A stretch of DNA of 64,000 nucleotides, from assembly GCF_001898115.1 (NCBI RefSeq), contig NZ_MKSQ01000005.1:182108-246107 (forward strand). The letters run 5' to 3'. Below are positions 20,048 through 29,379 of this stretch, piece after piece (within the stretch, counting starts at the first letter, position 1; each line of letters starts with the position of its first letter). Below the pieces are notes generated by a model that was not told where the DNA came from, ran no database searches, and worked only from the letters and a program-made list of their open reading frames with translations. This stretch comes from Allobosea sp. 67-29 (lineage in GTDB: Bacteria; Pseudomonadota; Alphaproteobacteria; Rhizobiales; Beijerinckiaceae). The translations under genes were made by a program, and so were the position numbers.

Positions 20048-21935
20048 AATCCGGGATCGCCTCGTCCAGCACGGCGTTCGCGGCCGTGCGGTCGTCCGCC
20101 CTGATCGCCTCGTCGAGGCGCGCGAGCCAGCTCTGGATCTTCGCGCGTCCGGCGAAGCTGGGCTTGGCGGCCATGACGCCGTCGAGCCCGGTTTCGGCCA
20201 TCGGCTCGTCATGGGCGAACAGGATTTCGTTCAGGCGCTCGCCCGGCCTGACGCCGCTGACGATGATCTCGATATCCTCGCCGGGTTCGTAGCCGGCGAG
20301 CCGGATCATGCGCTCGGCCAGGTCCATGATCCGGACGGGCTGGCCCATCTTCAGCACATAGACGGCGGCACGCTCGGAATCGGCGCTCCGGGTCCCGGTA
20401 TGGGAGGCGGCCGTCAGCACCAGGTCGCAGGCCTCGCGGATCGTCATGAAATAGCGGATCATGTCGGGGCTCGTCACCGTGACCGGCCCGCCGCGCGCAA
20501 TCTGCGCCTTGAACTTCGGCACGACGGATCCGGCCGAGCCGAGCACGTTGCCGAAGCGCACCGCGACGAGGCGGACGCCCGACGCCGCCGAGACGAATTC
20601 GGCATCGCGCGACTGCGCGTAGATCTCGGCGAAGCGCTTGGTCGCGCCGAGCATCGAGACGGGCTCGATCGCCTTGTCGGTCGAGATCAGCACGAAGGTC
20701 CCGGCGCCGGCGGCGATCGCAGCGTCGGCGACGTTCACCGAGCCGAAGATGTTGGTCTTGATGCCCTCGCTCCAGTCGGCCTCGAGATAGGGCACGTGCT
20801 TCAGCGCCGCGGCATGCACGACGATGTCGGGCTTGAAGGCGCCAAAGAGAGGCATGATTCTTTCGCGGTCGCGCACATCCGCGAGCACGCCGGAGACGAC
20901 CGTGTCGCGCTCCTGCACGGCGAGCAGCTCGGTGATCTGGAACAGGGCGGGTTCGGAACTCTCGACGACCAGGATCTCGGCCGCGCCGAAGGCCGCGCAG
21001 CGCAGGCAGATCTCGGAGCCGATCGAGCCGCCGCCACCCGTCACGATGACGCGCTTCCCCTTCAGGAAGGCGCCGAGTCGCTCGCGGTCGATCGCAACGG
21101 TCGACCGCACCAGCAGGTCCTCGATCTCCAGCGGCGCGATATCGGTGTCGCGCGCGCCTTCGCCGGCGGTATCGATCCGCGAGATCGGAATGGCGAGCCT
21201 GCGGGTCTGGGCGAGCCATTTCTCCGGCTCGGCCTCCGGCTGCAATGCGGACGGCGTCGCGACGATGCGGCGGAAGCCTTCGCCGCGCTCGGCCGCCTCA
21301 CTGGCGATCACGCCGATGTCCGGGAGCAGCCCCAGCACGGGCACGCCGCGGATCGACTGGCCGAGATCGTCGGATCGCGGCGACAGGATGCCGGCAGGCC
21401 GCAGGCGGCGCATCGTCCCGGCCTCCATGGCCCGGATCACCATTTCGATCTCGACGCCGCGGCCGAGCAGCAGGGCCGGCAGCGTCGCGTCCCGCTCGGC
21501 GCTGGTGCGCGTGCGGGCATATTTGAAATAGCGGTAGGCCAGGCGTGGACCGCCGAGCAGCGCGATCTGCACCAGCCAGTAGAGCGCGATCGAGATCTTG
21601 CCGAAATAGAAGGCGCCGTAGAAGCGCGGGCCAATCAGGATGTAGTCGACCGCCAGCAGCGTGAACGTCAGGACCGAGACCGCCTTGACGATGTTCGAGA
21701 GGTCCGGCAGCGAGGCGAACCGCCACTTCGAGCGGTAGAGCGAGAAGAACCAGTAGACCACCCCGGCATAGAGCACGAAGAAGGGCAGGAAGCGCGGCAG
21801 GTAGCGCAAATGCTCGGTGAGCAGCGCGCCCTCGAAGCGCACGACGAAGACGAGCCAGATCGCCAGCGCCGTCATCACCAGATCGTGCAGGACGATGGCG
21901 GACTTCTTCAGATTCTGTTTGGGCAGGATGGCCAT
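19971..21935 (-). CDS. Membrane-bound nucleotide-sugar 4,6-dehydratase (CapD/WbpM/FlaA1 type)
   Basis: About 654 residues from the ATG at 21935: four N-terminal membrane helices, a CoA-binding-like region, then an SDR domain with GGGGSIGSE near residue 297. It resembles WbpM, which makes UDP-4-keto-6-deoxy-GlcNAc from UDP-GlcNAc. The active-site stretch is STDKAIEPVSMLGATKR; Leu occupies the position four before Lys where most long forms have Met or Tyr. A promoter-like TTGACA-N17-GATACC (21974-21945) ends just before 21935, which favours this start over 21980 and hints at a leaderless message. Its last 77 bases overlap the convergent SDR gene. Confidence 0.88.
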   Translation of the reverse strand: MAILPKQNLKKSAIVLHDLVMTALAIWLVFVVRFEGALLTEHLRYLPRFLPFFVLYAGVVYWFFSLYRSKWRFASLPDLSNIVKAVSVLTFTLLAVDYILIGPRFYGAFYFGKISIALYWLVQIALLGGPRLAYRYFKYARTRTSAERDATLPALLLGRGVEIEMVIRAMEAGTMRRLRPAGILSPRSDDLGQSIRGVPVLGLLPDIGVIASEAAERGEGFRRIVATPSALQPEAEPEKWLAQTRRLAIPISRIDTAGEGARDTDIAPLEIEDLLVRSTVAIDRERLGAFLKGKRVIVTGGGGSIGSEICLRCAAFGAAEILVVESSEPALFQITELLAVQERDTVVSGVLADVRDRERIMPLFGAFKPDIVVHAAALKHVPYLEADWSEGIKTNIFGSVNVADAAIAAGAGTFVLISTDKAIEPVSMLGATKRFAEIYAQSRDAEFVSAASGVRLVAVRFGNVLGSAGSVVPKFKAQIARGGPVTVTSPDMIRYFMTIREACDLVLTAASHTGTRSADSERAAVYVLKMGQPVRIMDLAERMIRLAGYEPGEDIEIIVSGVRPGERLNEILFAHDEPMAETGLDGVMAAKPSFAGRAKIQSWLARLDEAIRADDRTAANAVLDEAIPDFSRREQRLPDGPEQPLSRPAAASLP

Positions 21936-22117
21936 GTCAGGCGGGGTATCCCGCTCCCCCGAGAGCTTGTCAACGCGCATGGGCACCGAAGGTTGCCGCG
22001 GCGTGGGGACGATCCCGGCCGCGGCGGAGATGCCCGGAAGCGGCCAGGGAGGCAGCCTTCGCTGAAACCCGCGCCGCGGATCGTCCTGCGGCGGGTGGCC
22101 GCCGGCCTCGAAGCGAT

Positions 22118-22765
22118 TTAGCTGCGTTCCGGACGCGCCTCGAGCGAACTCAGGATGAAGGCGACCATCTCCTCGGCCGAGGGGCCGGGAATGCACTCGC
22201 ACTGGCTGATCAGCAACGGGTGCATGAAGCGGATCATTGCCGTCCGGATGCAGCCGGTCGCATGGGCGGGCTCGATCGCCCGGAACTCGCCGCGGGCGGT
22301 CCCGTCCGCCACGACGCGCCGCAGCACCGCGTCGAAGCGCTCGATATGGGCGAGGATGGCGTCCCAGCTCTCCTCCATCGCCGCGCAGACCATCTCTTGC
22401 ATGCGGGCATGGCCGGCGAAACGCGCGGCATTGAGCCGGAACGAGGTGATCAGGATGTCGCGGAGCCTGTCGGCCGCGGGCCGGTCCTGATCCGCTATGG
22501 CGATGATCGCCTCTTCCTGCTCGCGCTTGTAGCGCTCGAGCACGGCCTCGTTGATCGCCTTCTTGGAGTCGAAGAAGCGATAGACATTGGCGGGGCTCAT
22601 CCGTAGGGACTTGGCGATGTCCGCAACGGTCGTCTTCTGGTACCCGATATCGCGGAAGAAGCGTTCGGCGGTGTCGACGATGATCTGCCTGGTGTCGCGT
22701 TCGGGTTGATTCACGGCCTGGCCGCTATGCTCGTTTTCCAGTAAGGCGGTTCGGAATTGATCCAT
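22118..22765 (-). CDS. TetR/AcrR family transcriptional regulator
   Basis: About 215 residues. The N-terminal TetR helix-turn-helix reads TTVADIAKSLRMSPANVYRFF near residues 43-63; the C-terminal ligand domain is of the AcrR kind. The ATG at 22765 sits directly against a 22-bp palindrome (22767-22788). A promoter-like TTGACG-N17-TATGGA overlaps this ATG, so a GTG at 22714 could be the true start. A matching palindrome at 24537-24558 suggests a second target. The effector is unknown. Confidence 0.85.
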   Translation of the reverse strand: MDQFRTALLENEHSGQAVNQPERDTRQIIVDTAERFFRDIGYQKTTVADIAKSLRMSPANVYRFFDSKKAINEAVLERYKREQEEAIIAIADQDRPAADRLRDILITSFRLNAARFAGHARMQEMVCAAMEESWDAILAHIERFDAVLRRVVADGTARGEFRAIEPAHATGCIRTAMIRFMHPLLISQCECIPGPSAEEMVAFILSSLEARPERS

Positions 22766-22766
22766 A

Positions 22767-22788
22767 TGACGAATTTCGTCATTCGTCA
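22767..22788. promoter_or_regulatory. 22-bp palindrome, probable TetR auto-operator
   Basis: TGACGAAT (22767-22774), six bases, ATTCGTCA (22781-22788): perfect 8-bp arms. The inner TGACGAA-T-TTCGTCA is also a palindrome. It overlaps the predicted minus-strand promoter of the TetR gene. Confidence 0.65.
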
Positions 22789-22867
22789 ACCTTATGGTGA
22801 ATAAAGATTTTTGCCATGTCGGCAACAATGTCGACAAGGACAAGCGCCAGCGGACCGTCACCGGCCG

Positions 22868-24334
22868 CTAGCGCTCGCGCGCCAGCGCCAGCAGGGCGTC
22901 GACATCGAGATGCCGGGCCAGATGGGCGGCCAACTCGTCGAGCGTCCGGTCGATCAGCGCCTCGAAGCGCAGTTCCGTCCCCTGCGCGCTTCCGGCGATC
23001 GCGCCGAGCCACGCCGCCCGCACCGCGTCCGAGGCGAAGGCGCCGTGCAGATAGGTGCCGGCGACGCGGCCGTCGGGGCTGGCCGCCCCCTCGGGCCGCC
23101 CATCCACGATGAAAGAGGCCTGGCGGCAATCGTTTCCCGCGCTGCGGCCGAGATGGATCTCATAAGCAAGGCCCTGCGTTGCGCTGGGCGCATGACGGAA
23201 GCTCACTTCGCGAACCGTCTTGCCGGAATCGAGCGTCGTCTCGACGTCGAGCAGGCCAAGCCCGGCCGCTTCTCCCGCCGGCCCCTCGAGCCCGTCCGGA
23301 TCGCGCACCACGCGGCCGAGCATCTGGTAGCCGCCGCAGAGCCCGAGCACATGGCCGCCGCGGCGGCGATGCGCAAGGATGTCGATGTCCCAGCCCTCCG
23401 CCCGCAAGGCCGCGAGATCGCGCAGCGTCGTCTTCGAACCGGGCAGGATGATCGCATCGCAGACCGGCAGGGCCCGGCCCGGCGGCACCATGACGAGATC
23501 CACGGCCGGCTCCAGCTTGAGCGGGTCGAGATCGTCGAAATTGGCGATGCCGGGCAGGATCGGGACGGCGATGCGGATGCGCGCATCGGCCCTCCGCTCT
23601 GCATGGAGGTCGAGTCCGTCCTCCGCCGGCAGGCGGTGCGCGGCCTGAAACCATGGCACCACGCCGAGGCAGGGCCAGCCCGTGGCGGCGGCGATGGTCT
23701 CGACCCCGGGTCGGAAGAGCTCGACCGCGCCGCGGAAGCGGTTGATCGCGAAGCCGCGGATCATCGCCCGGTCGTCGTGGTCGAGCACGGCATGGCTGCC
23801 GACGAGGCTCGCGATCACGCCGCCCCGGTCGATGTCGCCGACCAAGACGGCAGGCACCTGCGCGGCCCGGGCAAATCCGAGATTGGCGATGTCGCGGGCG
23901 CGCAGATTGGTTTCCGCGGGCGATCCGGCGCCCTCGACCAGGACGAGATCGGCATCGGCGCAGAGTCGCCGGAAGCTCTCGAGGACCTGCGGCATGAAAT
24001 CGCCGCGGCGGGCGAAGTCGCGCGAGGCGAGGCGGCCGGCGACGCGGCCCTGCAGGATGATCTGGCTCCCCTGCTCGCCTTCCGGCTTCAGCAGCACCGG
24101 GTTCATGTCGGGATGCGGCGCGACGCGCGCGGCGCGCGCCTGCAGCGCCTGCGCCCGGCCGATCTCTCCGCCGGAAGTCGCGGCGGCGTTGTTCGACATG
24201 TTCTGGGGCTTGAAGGGGCGCACCCGCAGGCCGCGATCGCTGAAGAGGCGACACAGCCCGGCGACGATCAGGGACTTGCCGACATTGGAGCCGGTGCCGA
24301 GAATCATGATGGCGGGAGTACGGGCGCTGTCCAT
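22868..24334 (-). CDS. cobQ: Cobyric acid synthase
   Basis: Amidates four carboxyl groups of adenosylcobyrinic acid a,c-diamide using glutamine and ATP, late in cobalamin synthesis. The 489-residue protein has the dethiobiotin-synthetase-like P-loop GTGSNVGKS near residue 12, then the glutamine amidotransferase domain with the nucleophile Cys in [11 protein letters not shown] near residue 335 and the C-terminal GTYLHGAF His. The ATG at 24334 matches the family N-terminus (Met-Ile-Leu-Gly-Thr-Gly); upstream frame-open sequence is non-family. No other cob genes are nearby. A promoter overlapped by the second TetR-type palindrome points at this gene. Confidence 0.95.
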   Translation of the reverse strand: MDSARTPAIMILGTGSNVGKSLIVAGLCRLFSDRGLRVRPFKPQNMSNNAAATSGGEIGRAQALQARAARVAPHPDMNPVLLKPEGEQGSQIILQGRVAGRLASRDFARRGDFMPQVLESFRRLCADADLVLVEGAGSPAETNLRARDIANLGFARAAQVPAVLVGDIDRGGVIASLVGSHAVLDHDDRAMIRGFAINRFRGAVELFRPGVETIAAATGWPCLGVVPWFQAAHRLPAEDGLDLHAERRADARIRIAVPILPGIANFDDLDPLKLEPAVDLVMVPPGRALPVCDAIILPGSKTTLRDLAALRAEGWDIDILAHRRRGGHVLGLCGGYQMLGRVVRDPDGLEGPAGEAAGLGLLDVETTLDSGKTVREVSFRHAPSATQGLAYEIHLGRSAGNDCRQASFIVDGRPEGAASPDGRVAGTYLHGAFASDAVRAAWLGAIAGSAQGTELRFEALIDRTLDELAAHLARHLDVDALLALARER

Positions 24335-24520
24335 GCGCCTGCTTAGATCATCTGCGGCGGGAAATGACAGCTTTCGCGCATGCGTCCCGCTCGCAGGAGC
24401 CGACGCCAAGCGCGGCGGTCGGCGCACGCCCCTGACAAAATTCGCCGGCCTACTGCGGCATCCTGCTGCGCCAAAGGGGCGAAGTCGCAACAGGCGTCCG
24501 CCGTAGACCGGCTGAACGCG

Positions 24521-24549
24521 AATAAACACTGACCTATGACGAATGTCAA
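24521..24549 (-). promoter_or_regulatory. Sigma-70-like promoter toward cobQ
   Basis: On the minus strand TTGACA (24549-24544), a 17-base spacer, TTTATT (24526-24521). The -35 lies inside the TetR-type palindrome. The start would give a leader of about 180 bases before cobQ. Confidence 0.5.
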
Positions 24550-24558
24550 CATTCATCA
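24537..24558. promoter_or_regulatory. 22-bp palindrome, second TetR-type operator
   Basis: TGACGAAT, six bases, ATTCATCA: the same architecture as 22767-22788 with one base changed (Gly-codon-neutral G to A in the right arm). It sits between divergent cobQ and the aminotransferase and covers the -35 of the cobQ promoter. Confidence 0.6.
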
Positions 24559-24666
24559 GTCGGTATTTTTTATATCGAACGGAATTGCCGGCAAACGAGG
24601 GTGCACCCGCCTCCGCGGCATGATAAAGCGGACGGCTGCGACAGCCCGCCGGATGCCGAAACGCCG

Positions 24667-25818
24667 ATGAACCCGATTTTTTCCGCGCTTGAGACCAGTG
24701 TTTTCGAGGTCATGTCCCAGCTCGCGCGCGAGACCGGCGCGGTCAATCTCGGCCAGGGCTTCCCGGACGATCCCGGCCCGGAGGACGTACGGCGCAAGGC
24801 GGCGGAAGCGGTCGTCGAGGGCTGGAACCAGTACCCGCCGATGATGGGGCTGCCCGAGCTGCGCCAGGCGGTGGCGACTCACTACAAGCGCTGGCAGGGG
24901 CTCGATCTCGATCCCGACAGCGAGATCATGGTCACGTCCGGCGCGACGGAGGCGATCGCCGGAGCGTTGATGGCGCTGATCGCGCCGGGCGACGAGGTCG
25001 TGCTGTTCGAGCCGATGTACGATGCCTATGTGCCGCTCGTGCGGCGCGCCGGCGGCATCCCGAAATTCGTGACGCTGACGCCGCCGCATTTCGGCCTGAC
25101 CGAGGAGGCGCTGGCGAAGGCGTTCTCGCCGAAGACGCGCGTCGTGCTGTTCAACAACCCGCTCAATCCGACGGCGACGATCTTCGGAGCGGCCGACCTC
25201 GACCTGCTGGCCGGCTTCTGCAACCGCTTCGACGCCATCGCGGTTTGCGACGAGGTCTGGGAGCATGTCGTCTTCGACGGTCACCGGCACGTCCCGGTGC
25301 TCGGCCGGCCGGACATGCGCGAGCGCACGGTCAAGATCTCCTCGGCCGGCAAGATCTTCTCGCTGACCGGCTGGAAGGTCGGGCTGGTCATGGCAGCGCC
25401 GGCGATCATGCGCGTGCTGGCCAAGGCGCATCAGTACATCACCTTCACCACCCCGCCGAACCTGCAGACGGCCGTCGCCTACGGGCTGGGCAAGGAGGAC
25501 GGCTATTTCGAGGGGATGCGTGCCGATTTCCAGCGCTCGCGCGACCGCTTCGCCGCGGGCCTGCGCGATCTCGGCTTCCAGGTGCTGCCGAGCGCGGGGA
25601 CCTATTTCCTCAACCTCGACATCGCGCCGCTCGGCGAAAGCGACGATGTCGATTTCTGCCGCAGGCTGGTGACCGAGAGCGGCGTCGCCGCGATTCCGGT
25701 CAGCGCCTTCTATGCCGAGGGCGCGGTGAGGACCGTCGTGCGCTTCTGCTTCGCCAAGCGCGATGCGACGCTGGATGCCGCGCTGGAGCGGCTGGCGACC
25801 CGCGGCCCGCGCCGCTGA
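24667..25818 (+). CDS. PLP-dependent class I/II aminotransferase (methionine/kynurenine type)
   Basis: A 383-residue fold-type I aminotransferase. Motifs are NLGQGFPD near residue 28, [11 protein letters not shown] near 92, NNPLNPT near 163, the cofactor-binding Lys in [15 protein letters not shown] near residue 229, and the C-terminal Arg in VVRFCFAK. The NLGQGFPD opening is typical of kynurenine/glutamine transaminase K and YbdL-like methionine aminotransferases; substrate choice cannot be decided. The ATG at 24667 is preferred because the family N-terminus [15 protein letters not shown] starts there. It may be controlled through the palindrome 109 bases upstream. Confidence 0.87.
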   Translation: MNPIFSALETSVFEVMSQLARETGAVNLGQGFPDDPGPEDVRRKAAEAVVEGWNQYPPMMGLPELRQAVATHYKRWQGLDLDPDSEIMVTSGATEAIAGALMALIAPGDEVVLFEPMYDAYVPLVRRAGGIPKFVTLTPPHFGLTEEALAKAFSPKTRVVLFNNPLNPTATIFGAADLDLLAGFCNRFDAIAVCDEVWEHVVFDGHRHVPVLGRPDMRERTVKISSAGKIFSLTGWKVGLVMAAPAIMRVLAKAHQYITFTTPPNLQTAVAYGLGKEDGYFEGMRADFQRSRDRFAAGLRDLGFQVLPSAGTYFLNLDIAPLGESDDVDFCRRLVTESGVAAIPVSAFYAEGAVRTVVRFCFAKRDATLDAALERLATRGPRR

Positions 25819-25828
25819 GATCGCGTTT

Positions 25829-27292
25829 TCACTTGGCGAGCAGGCGTCCCGCCTGTTCGCCGGCGATCGCGAGCCGCTTCTGGAGCTCTGCCGCGATCGA
25901 GCCGCGGTCGGCCTTGCGGGCGGTCTCCACGGCCTCGACCATCTGTGCCAGCGCGCGCTGCGCCAGCTCGGGATCCTTGCTCCGGCGCGCGAGCAGCAGC
26001 ATCGCCTCGGCCTGCGCGGTGCGCGTCTGCGCCCAGAGCAGCGGTTGCGCCTCGCGCCGGCGCTCTTCCAGTGCCATGGCGAAGGTCGCGATCGCCTCTT
26101 CGACCACGACAGGCTCGCTGTAGCGTTCGCCCATGGCGGCAAGCACACTGCCCATCTGGTCCTGCAGCTCGGCCCAGCGCAGCGGCTCGCGGCTCCGGTC
26201 GACCGCGCCCGCGACCCGGTTCAGCCCGTTGAAGGCGCGCTCGAGCAGGGCGAGGTCGTTCCGACGGCTGCCGAGCACGGTGCGCGCCCGGGCGATCATG
26301 TGCTCGGCACCGAGCCAAAGCGCCTCGTCGTTGCTGCGGTCCCAGCCGGCGAGCACCGTGGCAAAGGCGGAAATCGCCTCTTCGAGCAGCATCTCGTCCT
26401 GCTGCCTCTTGCCGAGAATCAGTGCGAGCCGCCCGAGGCGCAGCTTCAGGGCGCGCCAGAGCGCCGGGGCCTCATGGCGGTCGAAATGCTCCAGCCCACG
26501 CCGGCAATGCGCCAGGGCCTCGTCTTGCAGGGCCTTGTCGCCGGTGACCTGCACCAGCCCCTCGAGGGCGCCTGCCAGGGCCTCCTGCACCTCGGCGAAG
26601 GCGACCGTATCCTCGAGGCTGTCGAGCCCGTCGAGGAGCCGCCGCAGAGCGGCGGCGGCGGCGTCGTAGCCGTCTCGGCCGCCGAAATCCTCGCTGATGC
26701 GCGCCAGCGATCGTGCCTGCTCCAGCGCGACCTCGCGGCTGCGGTCGATGTCGACGAGCCCGATCAGCGCCGACGCCTCCCCATAGCGCGCGGCCGCCTC
26801 GCGATAGGCCTCGGGCGCAGCGCGCAGGAAGCTCAGGGCCGCCCGGTCGGCGCGGTTCTCGCCGATCCGCAACCGGCTGGCGGCCGACAGCGCGGAGAGA
26901 TCGTTGACGTTTCCGATCAGATGCAGCTCGGTCTTGGCCAGCGCCTTGTCGGCCTCGCCGAGCCGGCCGGCGGCGATGGCGGCGGCGGCCTCGGCTCGCA
27001 GCCGCCGGATATCCAGATCATCGAGCGGTGCGGTGAGGCGCCGGGCGAGGGCGAGGAAATCGGCGGCTTTGCGGTCGAGAAGCGCCTCGCTCGGCGGCGC
27101 GGCATCGTTGCCGGTCAGCCATTCGGCCAGCATCGCCGGCAGGACGACGGGCGGCAGCCCGTGTCGTGCGGCGACCCGCGCCAGAAGCGGTGCGATCTGC
27201 TCCGGCCGGCTGATGGCCGCCTCCTTCTTTCGTGGTCGCCGGGGCGCCGGGCCCAAACTTGTCCGCGGCGCTCCGAACGGGGGTGCGAGCAT
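25829..27292 (-). CDS. TPR-like helical repeat protein of unknown function
   Basis: A 487-residue, Ala/Leu/Arg-rich protein with no signal peptide or membrane segment. From about residue 95 it is a succession of amphipathic helices with TPR-like spacing; LWRALKLRLGRLAL, LWLGAEHMIARARTVLG, LRWAELQDQMGSVLAAMG and LLWAQTRTAQAEAMLLL recur about every 50-60 residues, each opening with Leu-Trp or Arg-Trp. I cannot name the family. The only ATG is at 27292. A perfect GAAGGAGG lies 6 bases before an in-frame ATC at 27214, so a non-standard start is possible. It is tail to tail with the aminotransferase (10 bases). Confidence 0.7.
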   Translation of the reverse strand: MLAPPFGAPRTSLGPAPRRPRKKEAAISRPEQIAPLLARVAARHGLPPVVLPAMLAEWLTGNDAAPPSEALLDRKAADFLALARRLTAPLDDLDIRRLRAEAAAAIAAGRLGEADKALAKTELHLIGNVNDLSALSAASRLRIGENRADRAALSFLRAAPEAYREAAARYGEASALIGLVDIDRSREVALEQARSLARISEDFGGRDGYDAAAAALRRLLDGLDSLEDTVAFAEVQEALAGALEGLVQVTGDKALQDEALAHCRRGLEHFDRHEAPALWRALKLRLGRLALILGKRQQDEMLLEEAISAFATVLAGWDRSNDEALWLGAEHMIARARTVLGSRRNDLALLERAFNGLNRVAGAVDRSREPLRWAELQDQMGSVLAAMGERYSEPVVVEEAIATFAMALEERRREAQPLLWAQTRTAQAEAMLLLARRSKDPELAQRALAQMVEAVETARKADRGSIAAELQKRLAIAGEQAGRLLAK

Positions 27293-27334
27293 CGGAACGG
27301 CGGCCCTGCGGCCGCCGACCCGATGCCCGCAATC

Positions 27335-27688
27335 TCATTTCGCCGCGATGACGGCGATCTCGACGGTGAACTGCGGCGCGGCCAGCTTGGCCTCCACCGT
27401 GGCGCGGCCGGGGGTGGCGCCGGCGACGACCCACTTGTCCCAGACAGCGTTCATCTCGGCGAAGGTCGACATGTCGGCGAGCCAGATGTTGACCATCAGC
27501 AGCTTCGACTTGTCCGTGCCGGCCTCCGCAAGGAGCCCGTCGATGATGCTCAGGATCTCCTGCGTCTGCTCGCCGACGCTCTTGCCGGCCGCCTTGTCGC
27601 AGACCTGACCGGCCAGATAGACGGTGTCGCCGTGGACCACGGCCTTGGACATGCGGGGGCCGGGCTGGATACGCTGGATGCTCATCAT
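27335..27688 (-). CDS. RidA family (YjgF/UK114) protein
   Basis: A 117-residue RidA-type protein. Family members hydrolyse reactive enamine/imine intermediates made by PLP enzymes and form trimers with the active site between subunits. Visible are VYLAGQV near residue 23 and PGRATVEAKLA near residue 96, whose Arg matches the catalytic Arg of deaminating RidA proteins. The ATG at 27688 has AAGGAG five bases upstream; ATG at 27685 is possible. Being near a PLP aminotransferase is suggestive only, since the strands differ. Confidence 0.88.
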   Translation of the reverse strand: MMSIQRIQPGPRMSKAVVHGDTVYLAGQVCDKAAGKSVGEQTQEILSIIDGLLAEAGTDKSKLLMVNIWLADMSTFAEMNAVWDKWVVAGATPGRATVEAKLAAPQFTVEIAVIAAK

Positions 27689-27817
27689 GTAGTCTCCTTG
27701 AACGGACAGTCTCGCTGGTAGCCCGCCGCGACCGGTTTCGCAATTGCCGGAAGCGATTCCGTGCCCCCCAACGGCATCGGCAGGCCGCTTACTCGCCTGC
27801 GACATCGCCGGCCCGCC

Positions 27818-28264
27818 TCAGACGAAGGTGGTCCATCCCGCCCATAGCGCCGCATAGCGCCCGGCCTTGCCCGCCAGCACCAGCAGCACGAAGCGTCCGA
27901 GCGGGAAGTTCAGCGTGCCGGCGACGAAGGTCAGCGGATCGCCGGCGACGGGCAGCCATGCGAAGAGCAGGGACGGCCAGCCGAAGCGGGCGAACCAGCC
28001 GCGCGCCTTGTCGAATTGCACCGGGTCGGGGCGAAGCCGCGCGGGCAGGGCCTCGACGCCGCGCCTCGCGATCAGCTGGCCCAGCCACCAGTTGAGGACG
28101 GATCCGGCCGTGTTGGCCAGGCTCGCGGTGACGAAGAGGGCGAGCGGATCGACGCGCCCGGCCGCCAGCAGCCCGACGAACACGGCCTCGGACTGGGCCG
28201 GCAGCAGTGTTGCCGCGACGAAGGCGGCCCCTGCCATGCCGGCGAGAGACCAGAAGGTCTCCAT
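27818..28264 (-). CDS. YqaA family (VTT/DedA-like) membrane protein
   Basis: A 148-residue inner-membrane protein of the YqaA/SNARE-associated group. It opens with a Leu-Pro-Ala-Gln-Ser-Glu block (LLPAQSEAVFVGLL, residues 20-33) and has the mid-protein NTAGSVLNWWLGQ and the FAWLPVAGDPLTFVAG segment near residue 102. The last resembles the DedA motif thought to form the reentrant loop. Relatives act in membrane lipid or proton balance; the role of YqaA is unsettled. It lies between coaA and ridA, all on the minus strand. Confidence 0.82.
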   Translation of the reverse strand: METFWSLAGMAGAAFVAATLLPAQSEAVFVGLLAAGRVDPLALFVTASLANTAGSVLNWWLGQLIARRGVEALPARLRPDPVQFDKARGWFARFGWPSLLFAWLPVAGDPLTFVAGTLNFPLGRFVLLVLAGKAGRYAALWAGWTTFV

Positions 28265-28323
28265 CAGCAGGCCGTGCCAGCGGAAGGGCCGGATCGGTCC
28301 ATGGAACGCGCCGCGTCGCCGCT

Positions 28324-29331
28324 CTAGAGCCGCCGCAGGGCGACCTGCTGGATGCGGTGGCTCGCGCCCTTGGTCAGGATCAGGCTGGCGCGCTGGCGGG
28401 TCGGCAGGATGTTCTCCTGCAGATTGGGCAGGTTGATGCCGGTCCAGAGCCTTTCGGCGATGGCGAGAGCCTCGTCTTCGGCGATCTCGGCATATTTGCG
28501 GAAGAAGGAGCGCGGATCGCGGAAGGCGGTCTGGCGCAGCGTCATGAAGCGGTTGACATACCAGCGGTGCAGGTCATTCTCGTCGGCGTCGAGATAGACC
28601 GAGAAGTCGAAATAGTCGGAGACGAAGGGGATCAACGTTCCGTCCTTCGGCATCCGGCTCGGCTGCAGGACGTTCAGCCCCTCCAGGATCAGGATGTCCG
28701 GCCGCTCGACGGTGACCGTCTCGCCCGGGATGACGTCGTAGACGAGATGCGAGTAGACCGGCGCGGTCACCTGCGGCTTGCCGGCCTTCACGTCCGAGAG
28801 GAAGCGCAGGATCGCCGCGCCGTCATAGCTTTCGGGAAAGCCCTTCCGTCCCATCAGCCCGCGCCGCTCGAGCTCGGCATTCGGCAGCAGGAATCCGTCG
28901 GTGGTGACGAGCTCGACCTTGGGCGTGTTGGGCCAGCGCGAGAGCAGGGCCTTGAGCACGCGCGCCGTCGTCGACTTGCCGACCGCGACCGAGCCGGCGA
29001 CGCCGATGATATAGGGCACCTTGGGCTCGGATTCGGCCAGCAGGAAGCGCTGCGTCGCCTTGAACAGCCCCTGCGTCGCAGCGACGTAGAGCGAGAGCAG
29101 CCGCGACAGCGGCAGGTAGATTGCGACGATCTCGTCGAGCGAGATCGGGTCGTTGAGCGATTGCAGCTTGGTCAGGTCGTCGACGGAGAGCGTCAGCGGC
29201 GCATCGGCGCGCAGATGCGCCCACTCGTCCCGCGAGAAGACGCGGTAGGGCGAGATCAGGTCGCGTTCCGGAGGGGTGGAGATCAGGCGCTGGTCCATGA
29301 CGCGGCCCGCAATCCAGGCTTCGAGATTCAA
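28324..29331 (-). CDS. coaA: Type I pantothenate kinase
   Basis: Phosphorylates pantothenate with ATP, the first and controlling step of coenzyme A synthesis. The 335-residue protein is longer by about 20 residues at the N-terminus than the E. coli enzyme, as is usual in Rhizobiales. It has the P-loop [15 protein letters not shown] near residue 103, the TTDGFLLPN block near 139, and DFSVYLDA near 235. It follows hisE by 48 bases, the common coaA-his linkage in this order. Confidence 0.95.
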   Translation of the reverse strand: MNLEAWIAGRVMDQRLISTPPERDLISPYRVFSRDEWAHLRADAPLTLSVDDLTKLQSLNDPISLDEIVAIYLPLSRLLSLYVAATQGLFKATQRFLLAESEPKVPYIIGVAGSVAVGKSTTARVLKALLSRWPNTPKVELVTTDGFLLPNAELERRGLMGRKGFPESYDGAAILRFLSDVKAGKPQVTAPVYSHLVYDVIPGETVTVERPDILILEGLNVLQPSRMPKDGTLIPFVSDYFDFSVYLDADENDLHRWYVNRFMTLRQTAFRDPRSFFRKYAEIAEDEALAIAERLWTGINLPNLQENILPTRQRASLILTKGASHRIQQVALRRL

Positions 29332-29379
29332 CGCGCGGTCATCCCTGGAAAGGTCATCCTCGGCGGGTCCTCGCGGTAC

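Larger units (their letters stand above)
24335..24666. other. Divergent cobQ / aminotransferase intergenic region
   Basis: 332 bases. It holds a minus-strand promoter (24521-24549) and a 22-bp palindrome (24537-24558). The 180-base cobQ leader has no B12 riboswitch signature (no B12 box seen on either strand). I see no credible small gene. Confidence 0.55.

Noticed and set aside
19728..22121. 797-codon plus-strand frame across the CapD-like gene
   Set aside because: It is antisense to a protein with clear membrane and Rossmann motifs; no recognisable domain.
24335..24520. Possible cobalamin riboswitch before cobQ
   Set aside because: The leader was read on the minus strand and has no B12-box-like core or conserved aptamer stems.
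24343..24552. 69-codon frame in the cobQ leader on the minus strand
   Set aside because: No ribosome-binding site and no conserved-looking sequence; its start lies upstream of the predicted transcription start.
25763..27721. 652-codon plus-strand frame across the TPR-like gene and ridA
   Set aside because: It covers RidA, a certain gene, on the opposite strand. The minus-strand TPR-like product has regular amphipathic helices, while this frame is Gln/Arg/Gly-rich and irregular.
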